Assembly (NCBI GenBank): GCA_900549655.1
Contig: UROZ01000034.1
Location: 1 to 17,278, forward strand
DNA: 17,278 bases
Reading direction: 5' to 3'
Source: an uncultured Collinsella sp.
GTDB taxonomy: Bacteria; Actinomycetota; Coriobacteriia; Coriobacteriales; Coriobacteriaceae
Within the stretch, counting starts at the first letter, position 1, and every line of letters begins with the position of its first letter. Of the stretch, positions 7,743-14,372 are shown in pieces. Position numbers and translations under genes: made by a program. The notes under the pieces are model-generated. The model was not told where the DNA came from and made no database searches. It saw only the letters and a list, made by a program, of their open reading frames with translations.

Positions 7743-8354
7743 ATGGCAACCAGCAAACCGCGTCTTGATCGTCGCATCATTCGCAGCCGTAATGCCATCC
7801 TTTCCGCTTTCGAGCGCCTGCTCATGGAAAAGCCGCTGGCAGACATTACGGTGAGTGCCATCGCGCGCGAGGCCAATGTCGACCGCAAGACCTTTTACGT
7901 TCACTTTGGTACGGTTGACGGCCTGCTCGATGCCATTGCCGTCGATGTGGTGGAGATGATTGTCGACTCGGTCGAGAAAACGCTTGCTTCTATGGACGGT
8001 GACACCAGCGAGCGCGCTCTTGGCGCGGCGGCGACCTTCTTTAAAACCGTTAATGAGGCACTGTGCAACAACTTAGTGCTCAATCGTCAGCTGATCGAGA
8101 ATATTCCGCTCGATGATTTCATGGCTCGTCTTCGTGCGCCGCTCGAACATGAGATTGCCGAGCGCGATCTGCTGCCCCAAGGTCTCAAGGACGAGATGTT
8201 CGACTACTATCTGGCGTTTTTGCTGTCGGGTATTATCGGTATCTATCGCACGTGGGCGCTGTCTGACGGCTTGGTTCCTATCGAGCGCGTCTCGGAGGTC
8301 GCCAACGACCTAACTCTCAATGGCCTGTCGAGTCTGGAATCTCGCTTGGATTAG
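7743..8354 (+). CDS. TetR/AcrR-family transcriptional regulator
   Basis: The 203-residue one-component regulator has an N-terminal TetR helix-turn-helix (about residues 10-58): RNAILSAFERLL, then DITVSAIAREANVDRKTFYVHF, the standard recognition-helix pattern. The C-terminal part, with DYYLAFLLSGIIGIYRTW, looks like the ligand-binding/dimerisation domain of the DhaS-like TetR_C_8 group. The ATG at 7743 is chosen because GAAGGG lies 9 bases upstream; an in-frame ATG at 7716 would add nine residues and has no good ribosome-binding site. An inverted repeat at 7676-7699 may be its own operator. Its targets are unknown; candidates are itself and the membrane protein upstream. It is the last gene before the transposase remnant and the cobalamin module. 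Confidence 0.88.
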   Translation: MATSKPRLDRRIIRSRNAILSAFERLLMEKPLADITVSAIAREANVDRKTFYVHFGTVDGLLDAIAVDVVEMIVDSVEKTLASMDGDTSERALGAAATFFKTVNEALCNNLVLNRQLIENIPLDDFMARLRAPLEHEIAERDLLPQGLKDEMFDYYLAFLLSGIIGIYRTWALSDGLVPIERVSEVANDLTLNGLSSLESRLD

Positions 8355-8356
8355 GC

Positions 8357-8449
8357 CTAGTTGGGCTCGTCGGCGTGGAAATTCCTGTTCCTGAGGTTCT
8401 CCGGCGCCTTGGAGACCTTGCCGGCGTAGGAGCTGTAGCCTGAGGATCC
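8357..8449 (-). pseudogene. IS3-type transposase (OrfB) remnant
   Basis: Read on the minus strand, 30 codons ending in TAG encode a peptide containing SSYAGKVSKAPENL and RNRNFHADEPN. This matches the segment of IS3-family OrfB transposases that immediately precedes the DDE catalytic core (usual pattern APENLVNRDFxADxPNxLWLTD). Only this internal piece survives; the helix-turn-helix, the catalytic core and both IS ends are missing. It abuts the stop codon of the ABC ATPase gene (in the same frame, separated by TAA) and ends 3 bases from the TetR stop. It is a non-functional scar that probably marks a past insertion or recombination point at the edge of the cobalamin module. Confidence 0.7.
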
Positions 8450-9688
8450 TTAAAAGAAAGTCCAGTTTATCCTTCCCACTCCAATTTTGGAATCCTCCGA
8501 TGCGCCTTCGCACGCTCGCATGACCTCGATACCATGCGAGCGTGCGAACTCGACGAGCTCTGCGTTGCGGGCGTTTATGGTGCCGAAGGCGGCGGGGCAC
8601 ACGATAAGGCGTGCGCAGTGGACGAGGAGCTCTTTGGCGCGGGCTATGGTTTTATCCCCGATTGGCTCGAAGGCGCGCTCGGCCACGCATTCCGTCGCTA
8701 GGTCGCGCGCGAGCTCGCAGTCGATGTCCCCTTCGTGCAGAACGCCCGCGTAGAACGCCTTGCCCTGCCGGATGAGCTGGCGAAACACAGCCGACCCCGT
8801 ACCTGCGCCAGCGATGACGAACGTGTGCGCATCGCCGTGTGGGCGCCCAATTTCCACGCTGCCGAAGCGCTCGTTGAAGGTGCCATGTTGAAGGCCATAG
8901 AGCTCGCCAATCGTCTCGCGCGTGAATATGTCCTCGGGTGCGCCGGCGCGGAAGACCCGGCCGTCCTTCACGCAAATCACCTTGTCGGCGCTTTTCTGCG
9001 CGAGCTCGAGTTCGTGGATGGACATGATGACAGCCACATTCCGCGATTTCGAAAGGTGGCGAAGTATTCGCAGCAGGTCGATCTGGTAGCGGATATCGAG
9101 ATACGACGTGGGCTCGTCGAGCACGAGCACACGCGGATCCTGCGCGATGGCGCGTGCGAGCATGACGCGCTGGCGTTGCCCGTCGCTTATCTGCATGAAG
9201 TCGCGCTCGGCGAGCTTTTCCACATGTGCGGTTTTCATGGCCTCGTCGACCCGACTATGGTCGTCGGGCGAGAGTGTGCCCATTCGCCCGGTGTAGGGAT
9301 GCCTTCCCGCCTCTACGATATCGCGGCAGGTGAGGAGCTCGGTCCGGGGTCGATCTGTCAGCATAACGGCAAGGTTCCTTGCGAACTCCGCCGTCTTCCA
9401 TCGGGAAATCTCCCGCTCGTCGAGCTCGACCGCGCCGGCAAGCGGTGCCAGATGGCGTGTAATGGTTTTCAAGATGGTCGACTTGCCCGAGCCGTTCGGC
9501 CCGATGAGCGCCACGACGTCGCCCGCGCGAACCTCCAGCTCGACGCCTTCGACTACGACCTTCTTGTCGTAGCCCGCCGACAGGTCGCTTATGCGGAAAA
9601 GCGGCGCTCCGTCAGCCTGCGTTTTTACCGGGGTTTCGAGGTTCGACTCCCCTCCGAGCGTTTTGGGCCGCGGCACGAATTCCCCCAT
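8450..9688 (-). CDS. ABC transporter ATP-binding protein (FecE/BtuD type) with extra C-terminal domain
   Basis: This is the ATPase subunit of an importer of the iron-siderophore/haem/cobalamin class. The 412-residue product has a standard nucleotide-binding domain (about residues 30-270): Walker A GPNGSGKST (63-71), signature ISDGQRQR (167-174), Walker B VLVLDEPTS (187-195), and H-loop His in SIHE. The usual Q-loop glutamine is replaced (AVMLTDRP), and ISDGQ replaces LSGGQ; I recall both variants in one subfamily of FecE-like ATPases. Residues about 285-412 form an additional domain beginning with the glycine-rich VIAGAGTGSAVF, not found in ordinary BtuD/FecE (about 255-270 residues). The ATG immediately follows the permease stop codon, implying translational coupling. 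It is the last gene of the riboswitch-led operon. Confidence 0.88.
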   Translation of the reverse strand: MGEFVPRPKTLGGESNLETPVKTQADGAPLFRISDLSAGYDKKVVVEGVELEVRAGDVVALIGPNGSGKSTILKTITRHLAPLAGAVELDEREISRWKTAEFARNLAVMLTDRPRTELLTCRDIVEAGRHPYTGRMGTLSPDDHSRVDEAMKTAHVEKLAERDFMQISDGQRQRVMLARAIAQDPRVLVLDEPTSYLDIRYQIDLLRILRHLSKSRNVAVIMSIHELELAQKSADKVICVKDGRVFRAGAPEDIFTRETIGELYGLQHGTFNERFGSVEIGRPHGDAHTFVIAGAGTGSAVFRQLIRQGKAFYAGVLHEGDIDCELARDLATECVAERAFEPIGDKTIARAKELLVHCARLIVCPAAFGTINARNAELVEFARSHGIEVMRACEGASEDSKIGVGRINWTFF

Positions 9689-10729
9689 CTACCTCACCCG
9701 CTTCTTCAACATGAGTGCGATAACCACCGGCGCGCCGAAGATGGCGGTGACGGCGCTGATGGAAAGCTCGACGGGGGAAAACAGCGTGCGCGCGATCAAA
9801 TCGCAGCCCGCGCAGAAGATGGCGCCTCCCAAGAAGCACGCAGGAATCACTCGGATGGGCTTCGACGACTTCAGCGCCGACTTAACGAGATGCGGAACCG
9901 CGATGCCTACGAACGACACCGGACCAGCGAACGCGGTCACGCAGGCGGAGAGCATGCTCGCTAGAAGGACGAGCACCACGCGGAAGCGTGCGACGTTCAC
10001 GCCGACGCTTTTCGCGTAGGCTTCTCCCAGCTGGAAGGCGGAAAGGGGCTTCGATATCGCGAATACGCATGCGCTCACGGTGATCACCACGACCGCGATG
10101 ACCGCGATGTCGTCCCAGCTCGAACCCGAGAAGCTACCCAAAGACCAGTTGTGCAGGTTCACGATGGACTGGTCGTCGGCGAAGGCGATGAGGAAGTTCG
10201 TCGCCGCCGAGCAGATGTATCCCACCATGACGCCCGCCACGATGAGCATGGCCATGGAACTTATGCGCCGTGCGATGAGGAGCACGAAGCCGATGGTGAT
10301 AAGCGAGCCCAGAAACGCTGCGACCACCATGGCCGGCGAGGACATGGCCTGGTTCGCGCCCAGAAGTACGATCATCGTAAGCGCGACGACGAACTTTGCG
10401 CCCGAGGAGACGCCCAAGATGAACGGGTCGGCGATGGGGTTGTTGAAAAACGTCTGCAGCAGGAACCCGGAGAGGGAAAGCGCCCCGCCGAGAAGCACGG
10501 CTGAAAGCACGCGCGGCAGGCGAATCTCCCAGATGACTTGGCTTTCCATGGAATTGGCCGCGCCGCCCGAAAGGATGCCGGGGATGTGGTCTGCGGGCAC
10601 GAGCACGCTCCCGATGCACAGGTTGGCCCCGACGAGCACGATGAGGGCAACGGCGAGCAGCGCCGTCACGACGCGACACCGCGCGGCGCGCCCCGATTCG
10701 TCGTATGTCATGGAAAGCCGGCTTCTCAT
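9689..10729 (-). CDS. FecCD/BtuC-type ABC transporter permease
   Basis: This 346-residue polytopic permease of the FecCD/BtuC family forms the membrane channel of an importer for iron complexes, haem or corrinoids. Family landmarks are RLPRVLSAVLLGGALSLSG, FFNNPIADPFILGVSSGA, NWSLGSFSG, and GPVSFVGIAVPHLVK near the ATPase-coupling region. About ten hydrophobic segments are expected and visible. The ATG at 10729 lies 4 bases after the binding-protein stop, with GAGGAAG upstream. An in-frame TTG at 10741 would overlap the upstream gene and leave almost no spacing to that ribosome-binding site. Only one permease gene is present, so it probably works as a homodimer with two copies of the downstream ATPase. 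Confidence 0.92.
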   Translation of the reverse strand: MRSRLSMTYDESGRAARCRVVTALLAVALIVLVGANLCIGSVLVPADHIPGILSGGAANSMESQVIWEIRLPRVLSAVLLGGALSLSGFLLQTFFNNPIADPFILGVSSGAKFVVALTMIVLLGANQAMSSPAMVVAAFLGSLITIGFVLLIARRISSMAMLIVAGVMVGYICSAATNFLIAFADDQSIVNLHNWSLGSFSGSSWDDIAVIAVVVITVSACVFAISKPLSAFQLGEAYAKSVGVNVARFRVVLVLLASMLSACVTAFAGPVSFVGIAVPHLVKSALKSSKPIRVIPACFLGGAIFCAGCDLIARTLFSPVELSISAVTAIFGAPVVIALMLKKRVR

Positions 10730-10733
10730 GACG

Positions 10734-12305
10734 CTAGCCAAGCTTCCTCAGATAATGGAAGTCGCTCGCGTCATCGCCGGTGAACGCCCCGTGCAGCTCG
10801 TCGATAATGTCGGCGGTAGAAGTCATCTGCTGGTACATGTCGGCGCTTGTGACCCAGACGTTGCCGTTCTTCACGGCTTTGAACTGCGACAATAGCGCGT
10901 TTTTGCCTACGAAGTCGTTCAAGGTGGCAACCGATTCGTCGATGGTGCCGTTGTAGACGATGATGTCGGCATCCTTCGCCGTCGCGTAGAAGCGCTCCAT
11001 TTCGAGCGTTACTGACGAACCTGACGTCGACGCCGTCTGCGCGTCATCGAGCGCGTAGTTGCCGCCTGCAAGCTCGATCATCTGTGCCACGTAGTCGCCC
11101 GCCCGCCGCGTGACGGCGGCCCCGTTCGAGTTAATGTAGAAATACGCCACGGTTTTACCTGACGACGCAAGCCTCGACGTTTGCTCGACGCGGGCCTTCT
11201 GCTCGTTGAACAGGTGCGCGGCCTCGTCTTCCTTGTCGAACAGGACGCCGAAAAGCTTAATCCACTCGAGGCGCCCGAGTGCTTCGGGCTCGCTCGACGA
11301 CTGTTCGGTGAGCACGACGAGTCCGAGCTTCTGCAGCTTTTCCTTCACATCGGGTGTGTGGTTGATCATGGTGTTCTCGATGGCGAGCGTGCAGCCCGAG
11401 GCCGATATTCGCTCGTAGTCGGGCGCGCTGTACTTGCCGCCGTAGGCGATCGCCCCACTTTCGAGCGCGCTTTTGAAGCCCGCGACCGAGCAATCGTCGG
11501 CCTTCGTGCCCGACATGATGATATTGTCGTTCGCATCGAGCGCGTCGACCAGGCACATCGTCGCCGACGACACGAGGTACACCTTGTCGGCGGGGCGCCT
11601 TATGACCGCGATGTCGGAGCTCAACCCATCAGGTACCTTCGCATCTTGCGGCACCACGAGGAAGCGCTCCCCGTTCGAAATGCAGATAAGCCGCAGGCCG
11701 CCTTCGTACTCGTCGACAGTGAAGTGCTTGGCGTATTCAAGCTGAAGCGCCCCCGTCGGCTCCCAGCCGCAGCCCAAATCGGCGTTGTGGAAGTCGGCCG
11801 CGGCGCTTGAAGCCGTTCCCGCGGGGGAGTCGCCGCTTGCATCGTCGCCCGATTTCTCCTTCATGGTGGATGAGTCGAAGTGGAGCGTGTAGTCGATGGT
11901 GTGCGGCGTCGACATGGCGACGGTCTCGGCCGACACGGCGATGTCCTCGTCGAGCGTGACGGGTATCTCGAACGTGGAGTTGCCGCCGTCGTTTACGGGC
12001 GCGTAGTCCACGCCGTCGGCGGTCATCTTGTCGTAGTTCGAACTCGACCAGGTGATGGTCGCGGTGTAGGTGTCGCCATCCTTCACAATTGTGGTTGGTG
12101 AGGCGATGCTTGCGCGCCCTGACCCGCCGGAAAGCGAGACGCTCACAGTGTATTCCTGAGAGCCCGCCGTGCCACCGGTCGCGTTCGGGCTCGCACTGCA
12201 TCCTGCGAAGGGAAGCGCGAGCAGGGCGACGAGAACGTAGGCGATCGCGCGCGCCGCGATGCTGCGGCGCTTCCTGTTTTCCCCCTTGGGAAGAATCGAC
12301 CGCAT
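10734..12305 (-). CDS. Substrate-binding lipoprotein of the ABC importer with extra N-terminal domain
   Basis: This is a 523-residue, surface-anchored binding protein. A signal peptide ends in lipobox LPFAGC (Cys36). Residues about 50-150 form an extra beta-rich domain (TATITWSSSNYDKM, GGNSTFEIPV, STPHTIDYTL). The rest (about 190-523) is a class III periplasmic-binding fold of the BtuF/FepB type, with MINHTPDVKEKLQKLGL, KTVAYFYINSNGAAVTR and DADIIVYNG. Family members bind iron chelates, haem or cobalamin; the cobalamin riboswitch and cbi neighbours favour a corrinoid or related tetrapyrrole or cobalt, but this is inferred. It starts 4 bases after the small lipoprotein stop, with only a weak ribosome-binding site, suggesting coupling. 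The N-terminal domain resembles the domain of that small lipoprotein. Confidence 0.85.
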   Translation of the reverse strand: MRSILPKGENRKRRSIAARAIAYVLVALLALPFAGCSASPNATGGTAGSQEYTVSVSLSGGSGRASIASPTTIVKDGDTYTATITWSSSNYDKMTADGVDYAPVNDGGNSTFEIPVTLDEDIAVSAETVAMSTPHTIDYTLHFDSSTMKEKSGDDASGDSPAGTASSAAADFHNADLGCGWEPTGALQLEYAKHFTVDEYEGGLRLICISNGERFLVVPQDAKVPDGLSSDIAVIRRPADKVYLVSSATMCLVDALDANDNIIMSGTKADDCSVAGFKSALESGAIAYGGKYSAPDYERISASGCTLAIENTMINHTPDVKEKLQKLGLVVLTEQSSSEPEALGRLEWIKLFGVLFDKEDEAAHLFNEQKARVEQTSRLASSGKTVAYFYINSNGAAVTRRAGDYVAQMIELAGGNYALDDAQTASTSGSSVTLEMERFYATAKDADIIVYNGTIDESVATLNDFVGKNALLSQFKAVKNGNVWVTSADMYQQMTSTADIIDELHGAFTGDDASDFHYLRKLG

Positions 12306-12309
12306 GGCG

Positions 12310-12843
12310 TTACTTCAGTGCGTCGGCGCGCAGATCGACGCCAGCGGATTCGAATACGAGCGTGCGGTCGTACCACCGCTCCCTTCTAATGCTCCACGCG
12401 GCGCAGGCGGTGTCCTCGTCGAGCGCATCAACGGGCACGTCGTAGGTGTACTTGCCTTCCGCGTTTTCCACATAGGGGATGAAGTCGGCCTCGCTTGCGG
12501 CGGCAGCCTCGTCGCCCGTGCCCATGAAGAGCTTGCCGTAGCCCGTGCCGGAAAGTGTCATCACGCAGTGCATGGAGCCGTTTTCCACGATGAGCTGGGC
12601 GTCCACAATCCTGAACATGTTCGAGCTGGAATCTACGGTGATCGGATAGGTGCCGTCGGCCACTTTGTCGGCGGTGATGGGGTCAGTGCTTGCGCCCTCG
12701 GGCGCATCGGCCGCCTGTTCGGTCTTTTCCCGGGAATCGGCATCGCTTGTCTTTGCGCTGTCGATTGAATTTCCGCCGCAGCCGGCGAGCGAGAACGCGA
12801 AAAGCGCCGCCGACAGGGCGAAGGCGAGGGTTTTCTTCAACAT
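12310..12843 (-). CDS. Small lipoprotein with single beta-rich (NEAT-like) domain
   Basis: This 177-residue lipoprotein has a short signal peptide ending in lipobox SLAGC (Cys22), then an acidic linker and one domain (about 55-177). Landmarks of the domain are DGTYPITVDSSSNMF, VMTLSGTGYGKLFMG, GKYTYDVPVDALDED and RRERWYDRTLVF. I recognise the pattern from binding-protein-linked lipoproteins of anaerobes but cannot name a firm family. A NEAT-like or other immunoglobulin-like haem/tetrapyrrole-binding fold is possible. AAAGGA lies 8 bases upstream of the ATG; longer in-frame starts would lack a signal sequence. It sits between cbiK and the binding protein, so a role in capturing ligand at the surface and handing it to the transporter is plausible. 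Function is unproven. Confidence 0.7.
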   Translation of the reverse strand: MLKKTLAFALSAALFAFSLAGCGGNSIDSAKTSDADSREKTEQAADAPEGASTDPITADKVADGTYPITVDSSSNMFRIVDAQLIVENGSMHCVMTLSGTGYGKLFMGTGDEAAAASEADFIPYVENAEGKYTYDVPVDALDEDTACAAWSIRRERWYDRTLVFESAGVDLRADALK

Positions 12844-12869
12844 GGAGGGGTTCCTTTCAATCGCTTCGA

Positions 12870-12977
12870 CCGCCCGCGCCGTGCGGTGGGCGGGCGGGAT
12901 GCGAATGCAACGGGCATGCGCCGTCAGTCGGGGAAGGCGCATGCCCGTTGCACGGGGACGCGACCGGCGCCCCCGTG
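12870..12977 (-). other. Cluster of three stem-loops between cbiK and the lipoprotein gene
   Basis: The 144-base gap holds three inverted repeats: CACGGGG (12951-12957) with CCCCGTG (12971-12977); a perfect 17-base stem, TGCAACGGGCATGCGCC (12906-12922) with its complement at 12936-12952, around a 13-base loop; and CCGCCCGC (12870-12877) with GCGGGCGG (12890-12897). The first two share two bases. No T-run follows, so these are not typical intrinsic terminators. They could stabilise or process the mRNA so that the exported chelatase is made at a different level from the transporter genes. Confidence 0.6.
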
Positions 12978-12987
12978 CGCGGCGAGT

Positions 12988-13914
12988 TTACAGCTTGGCG
13001 ATGGCGTCGTCCACGTGCGAGACGTAGATGTCGTCGACCGCGACGTTCTGTCCCAGACCCTGGAGCAGGCACGTCACTTCGAAGCCGGCGGCCACGAACT
13101 TCGCAGCCCAGCTGTCGGGGTCGGTCTCGTCTGCCATGTCGTTGTTCGCGTGGTCGCCCGCGACCACCATGAACGGCGCGAGCACGGCCTTCTTGTAGCC
13201 TGCGGCGCTCGCGGCGGCGATAACATCCTCGCAGGTCGGTTCAGCCTCGACGGTGCCGACGAAGAACTGCGTTAAGCCCTCGTTCTTAAACACTTCCTGC
13301 ATCTTGGCATAGTCGGCGTTGGAATCGGCTTCGGTGCCGTGGCCCATGAGGCACAGCGCCGTCTTGCCGTCATCGAAGGACGCCATGTTCTCCTTAATGG
13401 CTGCGGCCACCTTCTTGTAGTCGTCGTCGGAGGTGAGCAGCGGGTCGCCGAGCGAGATTTTGTCGAACTTGTCGGCGTACTTGTCGAGCTCGTCTTTCAC
13501 GTCGGTGTATTCCAGGCCACCCATGAGATGCGTCGGCTGCACGACGATTTCCTTCACGCCGTCTTCCACGCAGCGGTCGAGCGCCTCGGTCATGTTGTCG
13601 ATCGTGATGCCGTCGCGCTTCTTCAGCTTATCGATGATGATCTGCGCGGTGAAGGCGCGGCGGATGTCGTAGTCCTGCCAGTACTTCTCGCGGATAGCGT
13701 CTTCGATGGCGCCGATGGTGATGTGGCGCGAGTCGTTGTAGCTCGTGCCGAAGCTCGTGACGAGGATGACCGGCTTCACGGCCTTCTTCTTTTCACTCGA
13801 TTTCTCGGAACTCGCGGAGGTGCTGGAGCAGCCCGCGAGCGCGACTCCGGCGAGCGCGACGGCTCCGGTTGCTGCGGCGCCTATGAAGCCGCGGCGTGAC
13901 ATCTGGTCGGACAT
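12988..13914 (-). CDS. cbiK: Exported CbiK-type cobalt chelatase (Tat lipoprotein)
   Basis: The 308-residue protein matches the anaerobic sirohydrochlorin cobaltochelatase CbiK, which inserts Co(II) into sirohydrochlorin (or precorrin-2). Catalytic-type residues appear in place: Glu in THLMGGLEY (about 135), His192 in MGHGTEAD and His255 in VAGDHANNDM. The His-His spacing (63) is close to that of His145/His207 in Salmonella CbiK. Unlike cytoplasmic CbiK, it begins with a twin-arginine signal (SRRGFIG) followed by a hydrophobic stretch and lipobox ALAGC (Cys29), then a Ser/Lys linker. It should therefore be folded, exported by Tat and anchored outside the membrane. Desulfovibrio has a periplasmic CbiK variant, so export has precedent. 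GAGGAAAGGA precedes the ATG at 13914. It is the first gene behind the cobalamin riboswitch. Confidence 0.9.
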   Translation of the reverse strand: MSDQMSRRGFIGAAATGAVALAGVALAGCSSTSASSEKSSEKKKAVKPVILVTSFGTSYNDSRHITIGAIEDAIREKYWQDYDIRRAFTAQIIIDKLKKRDGITIDNMTEALDRCVEDGVKEIVVQPTHLMGGLEYTDVKDELDKYADKFDKISLGDPLLTSDDDYKKVAAAIKENMASFDDGKTALCLMGHGTEADSNADYAKMQEVFKNEGLTQFFVGTVEAEPTCEDVIAAASAAGYKKAVLAPFMVVAGDHANNDMADETDPDSWAAKFVAAGFEVTCLLQGLGQNVAVDDIYVSHVDDAIAKL

Positions 13915-13971
13915 GGTTTTTCCTTTCCTCGGTTTGCCGGTCCCCCGGCGACAGTTGCTTGTCGGCACAAG

Positions 13972-13997
13972 CGAAAGAAAAGCGCACCCCTCGGGGT
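13972..13997 (-). terminator. Possible attenuator terminator downstream of the cobalamin riboswitch
   Basis: On the minus strand ACCCC and GGGGT form a very short, tight hairpin followed by a T-rich CTTTTCTTTC, between the riboswitch core and the cbiK start. It could be the terminator of the expression platform, with the CACGGC/GCCGTG hairpin (14015-14029) as an alternative structure. The stem is short, so control might instead act on translation. Confidence 0.35.
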
Positions 13998-14034
13998 TCA
14001 CAAGGAGCTAACGCCACGGCGATGCCGTGAGGAA

Positions 14035-14150
14035 AAGGCGAAGCAGTCTGGCTTGGGGCGCGAGGCGGTTCGCCCGCGCGTCCTATACAGTAATGTCCCT
14101 TGCCCAGGATTCCCACCTGGTTCCCTCCGCAAGCCAGCGCGGGCTGTGCG
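14035..14150 (-). promoter_or_regulatory. Cobalamin riboswitch upstream of cbiK
   Basis: Read on the minus strand the region contains the conserved elements of a cobalamin riboswitch in the right order: GGGAACCAGGTGGGAATCC, then the core box ACATTACTGTATAGG (usually GCCACTGT), a variable stem region, and AAGCCAGACTGC near the 3' end (usually AAGCCAGGAGACC). The core spans roughly 14043-14130. It lies in the 5' leader of cbiK and should reduce expression of the chelatase-lipoprotein-transporter operon when cobalamin is plentiful. Some conserved positions differ from the consensus, so the subclass (adenosyl- or aquocobalamin) is not assigned. Confidence 0.82.
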
Positions 14151-14372
14151 GGCGGCGCGCCGGTCATTTCCTTTTATCCGATTGTCATATGCTCGTTGCC
14201 GAAACTTTTACTATCATAGTGGGCACTTGTGAACGTGTCAAAGCCAGGGCGGGCAGCATTGCGCCTCCTGCCTGCGTATTTGCGCCGATTGCCGCCGCAG
14301 GCGCCGTGTTTTGCCCGCTGCGCGAAGGGCGGCGTAAACGGTTGCGATGAGAAACGGGAAGGGAAGGCTCGG
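14151..14372. promoter_or_regulatory. Divergent intergenic region between cbiK and cbiF
   Basis: The part of the 458-base gap that is not riboswitch must contain the promoters of both arms. AT-rich sequence at about 14165-14220 is the likeliest promoter zone (TTGTCA at 14182-14187 and TTTACT at 14207-14212 on the plus strand, with a long 19-base spacer), but neither promoter is convincing. The cbiF leader has a stem GCCTGCG (14270-14276) with CGCAGGC (14296-14302). I see no riboswitch core on the plus strand. Confidence 0.35.

Noticed and set aside
8735..9964. Long plus-strand open frame (409 codons) opposite the ATPase and permease
   Set aside because: It crosses the boundary of two well-supported minus-strand genes and its product has no recognisable motif.
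14221..14340. Possible second cobalamin riboswitch on the plus strand (AAAGCCAGGGCGGGC resembles the 3' conserved box)
   Set aside because: The required upstream core (GCCACTGT-like) and GGGAA...GGTG elements are absent at the right distance, so the resemblance is probably chance.
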